Below are positions 52,587-61,511 of a DNA stretch of 64,000 bases, in pieces. Each line of letters starts with the position of its first letter. Within the stretch, counting starts at the first letter, position 1. The position numbers were made by a program, and so were the translations under genes. Origin of the DNA: AP-15 sp963785565 (lineage in GTDB: Bacteria > Pseudomonadota > Alphaproteobacteria > ATCC43930 > CGMCC-115725); assembly GCA_963785565.1 (NCBI GenBank), contig CAWAVV010000026.1, positions 1-64,000 of the forward strand, read 5' to 3'. Below the pieces are notes generated by a model. That model saw nothing but the letters and a program-made list of their open reading frames with translations. It was not told where the DNA came from and did not search any database.

Positions 52587-54191
52587 TCAGCCGGCGCGCA
52601 AACCGCGGGCGCCGACGGCGATCGATGCCGCACGGGTGCGTTGCGGCGGCCGCACCACCAGCAACAACGGGATCATGGCAGCCACGATGATCATCATCGA
52701 AGCGAAGACGTCGATATAGGCGACCATCGAGGCCTGGCGGGTGACTTCGGCGTTGAGCGCGGCAAGACCAGAGGGGTTGCTGAGGCTGAACGGCGCCACC
52801 AAAAACGGGGCTCGGGCGAGCGGGTTGTCCGGGCGCAAATGCTCGACGAGCCGGGAATGGACGATCTGGGTGTTCTGGATCAGCAAGGTCTCGAAAACCG
52901 AGATACCGATGCTGCCGCCGAGATTGCGCATCAGGCTGCGCAGCGCCGTGCCCTGGGTCATAATGTGACGCGGCAGGTTGGAAAGCGCCAAGGTGTTAAG
53001 TGGGACGAAGGTGCAGCCCAATCCAAACCCTTGCAGCACCCCCGACGTAATGACCGGCGCCATCCCCATCTGCAGCGAAAAGCCGGTCATCTGCCACAAC
53101 GAGATTACGGTCATCAGCAGCCCCGCCAGGATGATCAGCCGGTGGTCGAGGCGGTTCATCAGCCGCCCGACGAAGAACATCGCCGCCATCGTGCCGATGC
53201 CGCGCGGCGCGGTCACCAGCCCGGTCAGGAATACCGGATAGTCCATCAAGGATTGCAGCATCGTCGGGACCAAAGCCAGAGTGCCGCTGAGGATGCCGCC
53301 GACAAAAAACATCAGGATCGTGCCGGCCGCGAAGTTCATGTTCTTTAGGAGACTGCGGTTGAGGAACGACCGCTCACCCGCGGTCGCCGTATGGACGATG
53401 AAGAGATATCCCGCGACCGCGGCGATCGCCGCCTCGGCCCAGATCTCGGTCGAGCCGAACCAATCCTTCAGTTCACCCCGGTCGAGCATCATCTGCAGGG
53501 CGCCGATAGCGATACTCAACGTGGCGAATCCGAAGAAATCGAACGCCTCGCGATGCGCGTGCCGCGCTTCGCGGATGAACACCAGGATACCGATCGAGGC
53601 GATTAATCCGACCGGTACATTGATGTAGAATATCCAACGCCAGTTGTAGTCCTCGGTCAGCCAGCCGCCCAGCATCGGGCCAAAGATCGGCCCCAGCATC
53701 ACGCCGATGCCCCAGACTGCAATCGCCTGGCCGTGCCGTTCCGGCGGGTTGATCTGCAGCAGCACCGATTGCGACAGCGGCACCAGCCCGGCGCCGAAGA
53801 TGCCTTGCAGCAGGCGAAAGATCACCAGCTCGGCCAGGCTGGTGGCGCTGCCGCACAAGGCCGAGGCCACCGTGAAGCCCGCAACCGAGATCAAGAACAC
53901 GTATTTTATGCCAAAACGGCCAGCGAGCCAGCCGGTCAGCGGCATGGTGATCGCCGCCGCGACAATATACGAAGTCAGCACCCAGGCGATCTGGTCCTGG
54001 GCCGCCGACAGGCTGCCTTGGATATGGGGCAGCGCCACATTGGCGATCGTGTTGTCGACGCCTTGCATGATCGTCGCCAGCATGATCGAAACCGTGATCG
54101 CGCCGCGATGGCCGAGCGGGCTACGCGCCTCGCCTCTCACCGCGGCCCCCGGGTATCGCAACATCGCTGCCCGAGGGCGATCGTCGACCAT
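52587..54191 (-). CDS. Second DHA2-family MFS efflux pump (EmrB-like)
   Basis: About 534 residues from the ATG at 54191; the frame stays open to 54509, but those residues have no family character. Closely related to the pump at 49200 (GVDNTIANVALPHIQGSL, GWLAGRFGIKYVFLIS, RLLQGIFGAGLVPLSQSVLL, TEDYNWRWIFYINVP). It is read in the same direction upstream of marR, so it is probably part of one locus with the other three genes. A recent duplication is likely. Confidence 0.85.
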   Translation of the reverse strand: MVDDRPRAAMLRYPGAAVRGEARSPLGHRGAITVSIMLATIMQGVDNTIANVALPHIQGSLSAAQDQIAWVLTSYIVAAAITMPLTGWLAGRFGIKYVFLISVAGFTVASALCGSATSLAELVIFRLLQGIFGAGLVPLSQSVLLQINPPERHGQAIAVWGIGVMLGPIFGPMLGGWLTEDYNWRWIFYINVPVGLIASIGILVFIREARHAHREAFDFFGFATLSIAIGALQMMLDRGELKDWFGSTEIWAEAAIAAVAGYLFIVHTATAGERSFLNRSLLKNMNFAAGTILMFFVGGILSGTLALVPTMLQSLMDYPVFLTGLVTAPRGIGTMAAMFFVGRLMNRLDHRLIILAGLLMTVISLWQMTGFSLQMGMAPVITSGVLQGFGLGCTFVPLNTLALSNLPRHIMTQGTALRSLMRNLGGSIGISVFETLLIQNTQIVHSRLVEHLRPDNPLARAPFLVAPFSLSNPSGLAALNAEVTRQASMVAYIDVFASMMIIVAAMIPLLLVVRPPQRTRAASIAVGARGLRAG

Positions 54192-54456
54192 CTGGTTATG
54201 ATACGCAAAACCGAGCCGCCGCTTTCGCAATTCGTGAGCGGCGCAGATACTTAGAAATTCGATGGGTTGAACACCGTGCCCCAGGGGCGGTATTCGGCGA
54301 CGCGGCTCGGGTGCGATCGGCGGGCAGTCGAGAATTCGATGGCTCGGCGACACTCCTTGTCGAGGCGCGAAAATCGTTCCACAGTGTCGGCTGGGCGGTC
54401 CGGCCCCGTCGGACCTTGACACCGCCGTCCCGAGGCGGCCAACGGCGAAAAATTCG

Positions 54457-55245
54457 TTGCCGGATCCCCTCGCCATTCGAGCTTCGACCTTGGTTGATGC
54501 GCTGATCAACAGCGCCGATCCCGAGTTGTGGCGACGATACTGCCGTCTCGCGGCCGAACTCGAAGGCCGTCCTGCGGTCGCGCCCGTCTATGCCCCCGGT
54601 TCAATGGAGTGGCAGGCACAGCAGGAACAGAACTCTGTTCAGGCCGATCAGGCTGTGCCGGCTTACGCGGAAGAGGCGGGCCGCAAGCGGATCTCGCAGC
54701 GGGCCGCACCGGCGCCATTCGCCGGAGCGCCTTCGCCGTTTGGTAGCGCCCAAAGCGAGAAATTCGATGCATTTCTTGCGCGGCATCGCGGGCCCCCATC
54801 CGTGCTCGCAGAGATCGATGCGATCGAACGCCAGCTGGTCGGCGCGTTCGAGGCGGCCGGCAGTTCCGGCCGATGCCGTGCCACCGGGTTTCGCGACGGC
54901 GCGAGAATCGAGGTATCGGCAGCCTGGTTCGGCCGGATGCAATTCGATTTCGGGAGGAATTCCGTGGTCCTGCCGGACGGTTCCGAGATCGCCGGCATCG
55001 AGGTAACGATCGGTTCGTCCGCCGCTGTGGCCGGTCGTGGGCGCGAGCGCCCGGCGCGGGCAATGCTCCGCGAGGCGCTGATCGCCCTGTGGCAGCGTGG
55101 CGCCTTCACTGCCGGGACCGGAAACGAGAGGGTGTTGGCGTTGGCGCTGCGCGAGCTCGCGCTGTCCCCCTCCGATCCGCCTTACGGCTTCAAGAGCGCC
55201 GAGACCGTGCGAAAGCTCCGGAAGGCGTTGAAGATGTCGATCTAG
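54457..55245 (+). CDS. Hypothetical protein (first of a small three-gene group)
   Basis: 262 residues if it starts at the TTG at 54457; an ATG at 54604 would give a shorter form. Alanine- and arginine-rich, with a conserved-looking C-terminal half (SAAWFGRMQFDFGRNSVVLP, then AMLREALIALWQRGAF and a closing GFKSAETVRKLRKALKMSI). No known motif. It is followed in the same direction by two further unknown genes. Start and function are unsure. Confidence 0.5.
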   Translation: MPDPLAIRASTLVDALINSADPELWRRYCRLAAELEGRPAVAPVYAPGSMEWQAQQEQNSVQADQAVPAYAEEAGRKRISQRAAPAPFAGAPSPFGSAQSEKFDAFLARHRGPPSVLAEIDAIERQLVGAFEAAGSSGRCRATGFRDGARIEVSAAWFGRMQFDFGRNSVVLPDGSEIAGIEVTIGSSAAVAGRGRERPARAMLREALIALWQRGAFTAGTGNERVLALALRELALSPSDPPYGFKSAETVRKLRKALKMSI

Positions 55246-55367
55246 CCGCTCTGCCGATCAGCCGAGCTTGCCAACTTCCGAGCTTGGAACTTCGCGAGTG
55301 CCGGTCTTCTTTTAGCCGTCTATTTTCGCGTTCGGGTCATGGCTGGCCCATCCGGGAGAAAGCGTTG

Positions 55368-56075
55368 ATGGACGGCCCGATCGAACTTACCGCGGGAAAT
55401 TCCACATCTTCGCAGCAAGATGTGGAAGCCCAGCGCTCGCCTGCGCGAGCGCAGCTTGCTTTGGCGATCGCCGAACTCGCCCATGCCGGGGCCCAGCTTG
55501 CGGAGGCGCAGGAGTCGGCTCTCCGGCTCGGCGCGGTCATCGCCGAGGCGGCCCGGCGGGAGGCCGAAATTGCGACGTTGCGAGCAGCCGACGAATCCCG
55601 GCTCGGCGCCTGGCTTGCCGAAGGCGGCGCCGATCCTCGTCCCGAACCGGATCCGTTGACGATGGCGGCCGAGGAGCGGCACGCGGCGTTGGCCGCCGAC
55701 GCGATCGCCGCTCGATCAGCCCTTCCGGGCGCCGAGCGGTCCTTCCAACATTGCGCCGAGCGGGTGCGCGAAAGTCAGCGCAGGCGCGACGCGGCGTTGT
55801 GCGGCGCCGCAATCGACGCAGCGCGCGGCTTTTCCGAGCGCTATCGTTCGGCGTTGACCGCGGCCCTCGAACACGAGGGCGCTTTGCGCGGGCTGCGCGA
55901 GGAGCTACAGGCGCGCGGCAACCGCTCAGAGCCTGAGCCGGGGGCGATAGATGCCGCGGCCCGGATCGGCGAGCTGATCGCGGAGACGAGGCGCGGCGCC
56001 GCCGTCCACTGCAATCCGGAGACCGCGCGCCGGCTCCTTGCCGCGCTGCTGTCAGACCCCGACGCTTCTTTTTAG
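55368..56075 (+). CDS. Hypothetical coiled-coil protein
   Basis: 235 residues from the ATG at 55368, after GGGAGAA. Very rich in alanine, glutamate and arginine, with predicted long helices from about 20 to 200 (RAQLALAIAELAHAGAQLAE, then AAIDAARGFSERYRSALTAA). A C-terminal segment AVHCNPETARRLLAALLSDP ends it. No recognised family. It lies 10 bases before the next gene, which has a phage-type motif. Confidence 0.55.
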   Translation: MDGPIELTAGNSTSSQQDVEAQRSPARAQLALAIAELAHAGAQLAEAQESALRLGAVIAEAARREAEIATLRAADESRLGAWLAEGGADPRPEPDPLTMAAEERHAALAADAIAARSALPGAERSFQHCAERVRESQRRRDAALCGAAIDAARGFSERYRSALTAALEHEGALRGLREELQARGNRSEPEPGAIDAAARIGELIAETRRGAAVHCNPETARRLLAALLSDPDASF

Positions 56076-56085
56076 GAAACAACGC

Positions 56086-56433
56086 ATGATCTTCCATCGC
56101 CTGATTGCCCCGGAGGGCATGGCCCCGACCACGATCGAATTGGCCGGCGGAGACCAGCTCGCGGTTCCGCCGAGCGGGGTCGTCGAGATCCCGCACGCGC
56201 TCGAAATGCCGGGTGACGGTGGCGTGTTCGAGCCGGTCGATCGCATCGTCGAAACCGCCTGGTTGCGGCAATTGCTCGATCTCGGCTTTCGCCATTTGCC
56301 GCCCGCCGGCCCGACCGGCGATCGTCCGCCCGCCGGGCGCTACGAGGGCGACGCATTTTTCGATCAAACCCTCGGCCGCCCATTATGGTGGTCCGCCGGC
56401 GCCTGGCGCTGCGCCGACGGGGCAGAGGTTTAG
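56086..56433 (+). CDS. Small protein with a phage-structural-like C-terminal motif
   Basis: 115 residues from the ATG at 56086 (AGGAA upstream). The ending DAFFDQTLGRPLWWSAGAW resembles the 'FFDTTLGKPIWWNGTxW' segment common in uncharacterised prophage virion-region proteins. The rest (MIFHRLIAPEGMAPTTIELAGGD) is unassigned. Its stop overlaps the converging gluQ by four bases. Probably phage-derived, with low certainty. Confidence 0.55.
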   Translation: MIFHRLIAPEGMAPTTIELAGGDQLAVPPSGVVEIPHALEMPGDGGVFEPVDRIVETAWLRQLLDLGFRHLPPAGPTGDRPPAGRYEGDAFFDQTLGRPLWWSAGAWRCADGAEV

Positions 56434-57293
56434 ATTTCGGGGGCGAGGGCGCGGTCGAGAAGTTCCGCCGGGGTCATGCCTGCGGCGCGCATCGCCCGGA
56501 TCGTCGTCGCCCGATCGCGTTTGGCGAGACGGCGGCCGGTTCCATCGGTCAGCAGCTCGTGATGGCGATAGCGCGGCGTCGGCAGGCCCAGCAGCTCCTG
56601 CAGCAGACGATGGATATGCGTCGCCGGCGCGAGGTCTTCGCCGCGGGTGACCAACGTCACCCCTTGGATCGCGTCGTCGACGGTGACCGCGAGGTGGTAG
56701 CTCGCTGGCGCCTCTTTGCGCGCCAGCACCACGTCGCCGAGCGCCGCCGGATCGGCCGGAACCCGGCGCGGTTCGCCGCCGCTCTCCTCGACCCATTCGA
56801 GCGGGCCGGCCAAGGTTAGCGCGCGGCCGAGATCGAGCCTCAGCGCATAATCGAGCCCCGAGCCTTGCTTCTCGTCGCGCTCCGTGGGGCTTAGCCGGCG
56901 ACAGCTGCCGGGATAGAGCGGCCCCGTCTCGCCCTGCGGCGCGCCGCCGGCACGTGCGATCTCCGCCTGGATCGTACGCCGCGTACAGAAGCACGGGTAT
57001 ATCACGCCGAGCGTGGCCAGCCGGTTGAGGGCTCGGCGATAATCGTCGAAATGCTCGGACTGGCGGCGCACTGGCCCGTCCCAGCCGAGCCCTAACCAGG
57101 CGAGGTCGTCGAGGATCGCCGCTGCGAATTCGTCGCGGCAGCGCCCCTGGTCGATATCCTCGAGCCGCAGCAGGAATCGCCCCCCGGCGGTCCGAGCGGC
57201 ACGCCACCCTTCGAGCGCGGAGCGGACGTGGCCGAGATGCAGGTATCCGGTTGGGCTCGGGGCAAATCGCGTCACTACGGGCGCGGCGGTCAT
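56430..57293 (-). CDS. gluQ: Glutamyl-Q tRNA(Asp) synthetase
   Basis: 287 residues from the ATG at 57293 (a longer frame to 57545 is non-homologous). The class I synthetase core is APSPTGYLHLGHVRSALEGW (HIGH-like HLGH), with LLRLEDIDQGRCRDEF, and a KMSKS-like RRLAKRDRATTI. It lacks the anticodon-binding domain of full GluRS, which fits the short length. Attaches glutamate to queuosine of tRNA-Asp. Zinc cysteines CFCTRRT are present. Confidence 0.92.
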   Translation of the reverse strand: MTAAPVVTRFAPSPTGYLHLGHVRSALEGWRAARTAGGRFLLRLEDIDQGRCRDEFAAAILDDLAWLGLGWDGPVRRQSEHFDDYRRALNRLATLGVIYPCFCTRRTIQAEIARAGGAPQGETGPLYPGSCRRLSPTERDEKQGSGLDYALRLDLGRALTLAGPLEWVEESGGEPRRVPADPAALGDVVLARKEAPASYHLAVTVDDAIQGVTLVTRGEDLAPATHIHRLLQELLGLPTPRYRHHELLTDGTGRRLAKRDRATTIRAMRAAGMTPAELLDRALAPEI

Positions 57294-57376
57294 CGCCGGC
57301 GCCGCAGCGGGTGACAGCAGGGCGGTCTTTCCGCTATGTCTGCGCCCTTGCGCCGGCTTTTCGAAAGACCGCAGCA

Positions 57377-58042
57377 ATGATGCCCAAACTGTCCGGACCG
57401 TCGCGCCCGCCCGCGTCCGGCGGCAAGCCCATCCGCCTTGTAATCCTGCTGCACGGGCTTGGGGCCGACGGCAACGATCTGATCGGGCTCGCCCCGTACT
57501 GGGCGCCGATGCTGCCCGAGGCCGAGTTCCTGTCGCCGAACGCACCGTTCCCGTGCGACATGGCGCCTTATGGCTTTCAGTGGTTCAGCTCGCAGGATCG
57601 CAGCCCGGCGGCGGTTCTGTCGGGCGTGCGCGCCGCCGCGCCGATCCTCGACGCCTTCATCGATGAAGCACTGGCCGAGCGGGGGCTCGACGACGGCGCT
57701 CTGGCGCTGGTCGGGTTCTCGCAGGGCACGATGATGTCGCTGTTCGTCGGGTTGCGGCGCGCCCAACCGGCAGCCGGCATTGTCGGGTTTTCCGGCCGGC
57801 TGCTCGCCCCCGAGCTGCTGACGAACGAGCTGCGCTCGCGCCCCCGGATCTTGCTGATCCACGGCACGGAAGACCCGCTCGTTCCCTACACGTCCTTGGC
57901 TGCGGCCGAAACCACGCTGACAGCCGCCGGTGTCCCAGTAGAGACGCTGACCTGCCCCGGCATCGGCCATTCGATCGACGAGGAGGGGTTGCGGCGCGGC
58001 GGGCACTTTCTCAGGGACGTGCTCGCGGAAAGGACGTCTTGA
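57377..58042 (+). CDS. Alpha/beta-hydrolase, carboxylesterase/phospholipase type
   Basis: 221 residues. Oxyanion HGLGADGNDLI and nucleophile elbow LVGFSQGTMMSL, then the catalytic Asp in HGTEDPLVPY and His in GIGHSIDEEG complete the triad. Family members hydrolyse short acyl esters or lysophospholipids. The ATG at 57377 is followed by a second at 57380. Convergent with and overlapping the TlpA-like gene by 32 bases. Confidence 0.88.
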   Translation: MMPKLSGPSRPPASGGKPIRLVILLHGLGADGNDLIGLAPYWAPMLPEAEFLSPNAPFPCDMAPYGFQWFSSQDRSPAAVLSGVRAAAPILDAFIDEALAERGLDDGALALVGFSQGTMMSLFVGLRRAQPAAGIVGFSGRLLAPELLTNELRSRPRILLIHGTEDPLVPYTSLAAAETTLTAAGVPVETLTCPGIGHSIDEEGLRRGGHFLRDVLAERTS

Positions 58043-58601
58043 TCACCTCATCCTCGATCAGTAGGGGATTGATGATTGCCTGCATCTTTGGCGAATCCCA
58101 TTCCGCCTCGCCTTCAACCCGGCCCAGCACCCGCCCCTGCCGATCGATCAGGAAGCTGGTCGGCAGCCCGTCGACCTTGAACGCGCGGCCGACCGCGCTC
58201 TCTGGATCGAGATAAGTCTTGACCACTTTGAGCCCGAGCTTGGCGATAAACGGTGCAACGGCCTTGCTGCCGCCGCGATCCTCGGATATCGCGAGGATCG
58301 TGATCTTGTCGCCGAGTCGGGTTTGCAGCCGCTCGAGCGACGGCATTTCGCGCCGGCACGGTGCGCACCAGGTGGCCCAGAGGTTGACGAGGACGAGCTT
58401 GCCGGCGAAATCGCGAAGGCTGAGGGACTTCCCGTCGGCGTCGGTAAACCCAGCCGCAGGGGCGGGTAACGGCTGCGAGGCCGGGACGAACTCGCCTAAG
58501 GGCGCCTGCGCGGCCGCATCCGCGTCGGCCTGCGCCAACGCACCCGGACCCGGCAGAGCCAGCAGCAAGGCCACCAATAGAGCCCAGCCCGATCTCACCA
58601 T
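58011..58601 (-). CDS. TlpA/ResA-like exported thioredoxin
   Basis: 196 residues from the ATG at 58601, where a signal peptide starts (MVRSGWALLVALLLALPGPGALAQA). Redox motif WCAPC with C79 and C82, in VLVNLWATWCAPCRREMPSL, then the cis-proline region VDGLPTSFLIDRQGRV. A periplasmic or membrane-attached disulphide reductase, typically serving cytochrome c or copper centre assembly. Divergent from argH with 30 bases between starts. Confidence 0.9.
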   Translation of the reverse strand: MVRSGWALLVALLLALPGPGALAQADADAAAQAPLGEFVPASQPLPAPAAGFTDADGKSLSLRDFAGKLVLVNLWATWCAPCRREMPSLERLQTRLGDKITILAISEDRGGSKAVAPFIAKLGLKVVKTYLDPESAVGRAFKVDGLPTSFLIDRQGRVLGRVEGEAEWDSPKMQAIINPLLIEDEVIKTSFPRARP

Positions 58602-58631
58602 CGCAGCCCTCCATGGCACCCGGGCGGTCGG

Positions 58632-60044
58632 ATGAGCGGAGCAGCGAAGCCGGGCGAGAGCGCGGCAAATAAGCAATGGGGCGGTCGCTTCACCGGCGGG
58701 CCGGCCCAAATCATGCGCCGCATCAACGCATCCATCGATATCGACAAGCGCCTGTGGGCCGAGGACATTGCCGGCTCCAAGGCGCATTGCGCGATGCTGG
58801 TGGCACAGAACATCCTGTCGCCGCAAGATGGGGCCGCGATCGCCGCCGGTCTAGATCAAATCCAGGTCGAGATCGAAGGCGGCCGGTTCGCCTTCAGCGA
58901 GGCGCACGAGGACATTCACCTGAATGTCGAGGCGCGCCTAGCCGAACTGATCGGGCCGGCCGCCGGCCGGCTTCACACCGCGCGTTCGCGCAACGACCAA
59001 GTCGCGACCGATCTGCGGCTGTGGCTGCGCGCTGCGATCGACCGCCTCGACGCGGCGATGCGGGAACTGCAGCAGGCGCTGATCGAGCGCGCCGAAGCCG
59101 AAGCCGATACGGTGATGCCGGGCTTCACCCATCTCCAAATTGCTCAGCCGGTGACGTTGGGCCACCACCTGATGGCCTATGTGGAAATGGTCGGGCGCGA
59201 CCGCGGGCGGCTAGCCGATTGTCGGCGCCGGATGAACGAGTCACCGCTCGGCGCCGCCGCTCTTGCGGGCACCTCGTTCCCGATCGACCGCGCGTCGACC
59301 GCTGCGTCGCTGGGCTTCGACCGGCCGGCGGCAAACTCGCTCGATGCCGTATCGGACCGGGATTTTGCAATCGAGTTTCTCGCCGCGGCGGCGCTCGCCG
59401 GGACCCATCTTTCGCGCTTTGCCGAAGAGATTGTCCTGTGGTGCAGCGACGGGTTCGGGTTTATCGCGCTGACCGACGCCTTTACCACCGGCAGTTCGAT
59501 CATGCCGCAAAAGCGCAACCCCGATGCGGCCGAGCTGGTCCGAGCCAAAACCGGGCGGCTGAACGGCGCGCTGATCGCGCTGCTGACGGTGATGAAGGGC
59601 CTGCCGCTGGCCTATGGCAAGGATATGCAGGAGGATAAGGTTCCGGTCTTCGAGGCTGCCGACACGCTCGAGCTCTGTCTTGCCGCGACAACAGGAATGG
59701 TGCGCGATCTGCGGCCGGATCGCCAGCGCCTGCGCGAGGCGGCCGGGCGCGGCTTTGCCACCGCGACCGACCTCGCCGACTGGCTGGTGCGCGTCGCCGG
59801 GCTGCCGTTCCGCCAAGCGCACCACGCAGCCGGACAGATCGTCAAGCGCGCCGAGGAGATGGGCTGCGCCCTCGCCGAGCTGCCGCTTGCCGAGTTGCAG
59901 GCGGTCGAGCCTACGATCAGTGCGGCCGTCTATGACGTGCTCGACGCCGACCGGTCCGTTGCCAGCAGGATCAGCTTTGGCGGCACCGCCCCGGTGCGCG
60001 TCCGTGCCGCCGTCACCGCGGCGCGCAAGCGGTTTCTGGGATGA
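58632..60044 (+). CDS. argH: Argininosuccinate lyase
   Basis: 470 residues, normal length. The family signature GSSIMPQKRNPDAAELVR, TARSRNDQVATDLRLWLR and VMPGFTHLQIAQPVTLGHHL are all present. Splits argininosuccinate to arginine and fumarate, the last step of arginine synthesis. First gene of a four-gene operon joined by ATGA overlaps; its stop overlaps the small lipoprotein gene start. Confidence 0.95.
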   Translation: MSGAAKPGESAANKQWGGRFTGGPAQIMRRINASIDIDKRLWAEDIAGSKAHCAMLVAQNILSPQDGAAIAAGLDQIQVEIEGGRFAFSEAHEDIHLNVEARLAELIGPAAGRLHTARSRNDQVATDLRLWLRAAIDRLDAAMRELQQALIERAEAEADTVMPGFTHLQIAQPVTLGHHLMAYVEMVGRDRGRLADCRRRMNESPLGAAALAGTSFPIDRASTAASLGFDRPAANSLDAVSDRDFAIEFLAAAALAGTHLSRFAEEIVLWCSDGFGFIALTDAFTTGSSIMPQKRNPDAAELVRAKTGRLNGALIALLTVMKGLPLAYGKDMQEDKVPVFEAADTLELCLAATTGMVRDLRPDRQRLREAAGRGFATATDLADWLVRVAGLPFRQAHHAAGQIVKRAEEMGCALAELPLAELQAVEPTISAAVYDVLDADRSVASRISFGGTAPVRVRAAVTAARKRFLG

Positions 60045-60205
60045 CGGGCCCGCGAGAACCGCTGTCCGCTCTGCGCGCCGCCAGCGGAATAGTCCTCCTC
60101 GCGCTGGTTCTCGCACTGGAATTGGTGGGCTGCGGCAGAAAGGGCGCGCCGAACCCGCCGCCCGGGGTGCCCAACACCTACCCGCGGTCATACCCGGCCC
60201 AATGA
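60041..60205 (+). CDS. lptM: Small lipoprotein, LptM (YifL)-like
   Basis: 54 residues. An N-terminal hydrophobic stretch (GIVLLALVLALELVGC) leads to a lipobox cysteine, followed by GCGRKGAPNPPPGVPNTYPR, the typical CGxKGxP...P layout of LptM, which helps mature the LPS translocon LptD in enterobacteria. Both ends overlap neighbours by ATGA (argH stop, lysA start). Such genes are often next to lysA/dapF and are easily missed because of their length. Confidence 0.8.
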   Translation: MTGPREPLSALRAASGIVLLALVLALELVGCGRKGAPNPPPGVPNTYPRSYPAQ

Positions 60206-61511
60206 GCGACTGGGAACCTTTTGCCTATCGCGGCGGCGCGCTTTGCGCCGAAGAGGTGCCGCTCGCGCGCATCGCGGCCGCGGCCGGCACGCCGTGCTAC
60301 GTCTATTCGGCCGCCTCGTTTGCTCGGCAATACAAGGCTTTTGCCGGAGCCTTCGCCGCCGAGGCGCCGCGCGTCTGCTACGCGGTCAAGGCCAATTCCA
60401 ACCAGGCGGTGCTGCGGCTGTTCGCCGGGCTCGGCGCTGGCGCCGATGTCGTCTCGGAAGGCGAGATGCGGCGGGCGCTGGCGGCCGGCATCCCGCGCGC
60501 AGCGCATCGTCTTCTCCGGGGTCGGCAAGACCCGGGCGGAGCTTGCCGTGGCGGTCGACGCGGACATTCATCAGATCAATGTGGAGTTGATCCCCGAGTT
60601 GCGGCAGCTGAGCGATGTGGCAGCGGCGCGCGGCCAGACCGCGCGCGTCGCGCTTCGCGTCAACCCCGATGTCGCCGCACGCACGCACAGCGACATCACC
60701 ACCGGACGCAAAGAAGACAAATTCGGCATCGCTCATGATGAGGTGGTGGCCGCGTATCGTCTCGCCGCGCAACTGCCGGGGATCGAGCCCGTCGGGCTCG
60801 CCGTCCATATCGGCTCGCAGATCGTCGAGCTCGGCCCGAGCCGCGCGGCGTTCGAGCGGATCGCCGCGCTTGTCGCGGCTTTGCGCCAGGAGGGGCTGGC
60901 CGTGCCGCAGGTCGATCTCGGCGGCGGGCTGACCGTGCCGTACGGCGATGAGGTTCCCGCGACTCCCGCCGAATACGCCGAGATGGTGCGTGGCGTTTTT
61001 GGCCGGCTCGATGTCGGACTGGCATTCGAGCCGGGCCGCTTTCTCGTCGCGGCGGGCGGCGTGCTGCTGGCGAGCGTGGTTTACGTGAAGGATGGCGGGC
61101 GACGGATCATCGTCGTTGACGCGGCGATGAACGATCTGGTGCGCCCGGCGATGTACAAGGCCGAACACCGCATCCTGCCGGTCGCAGAGCCGGCGCGCGG
61201 TGCGGCGACGAGTTCCATCCGATGTCGTCGGGCCGGTCTGCGAGACGACCGACACCTTCACCCGCGACCGTGATTTACCGCCTTTGGCGGCCGGCGATCT
61301 CGTCGCTTTCACCGCGGCCGGCGCCTATGGCGCGGTCATGAGCTCCACCTATAACAGCCGCCTCCTGGTGCCAGAAGTGATGGCGGCCGGCGACCGCTTT
61401 GACGTCATCCGGGCGCGGCCGGGCTATCAAGCGCTGCTGTCGCTGGATACAATTCCGCCTTGGCTCGAGGGCATCGCCCCCGAGCCGGCTCGGAAGCGAG
61501 GTGCCGCATGA
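60202..61511 (+). pseudogene. lysA: Diaminopimelate decarboxylase, with two apparent +1 frameshifts
   Basis: Corrected length about 435 residues. Starts MSDWEPFAYRGGALCAEEVP, PLP lysine K63 in CYAVKANSN. The frame is lost at about 60495 (an extra base in CCGCGCGCAG; without it the text reads AAGIPAQRIVFSGVGKTRAEL), continues through ARTHSDITTGRKEDKFGIA, HIGSQI, GGGLTVPY and EPGRF, and shifts again near 61229 (an extra C; then SIDVVGPVCETTDTF) to the normal end. All catalytic elements exist if both shifts are removed. Makes lysine from meso-DAP, which is normally essential. Sequence error is the likely cause. Confidence 0.85.
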
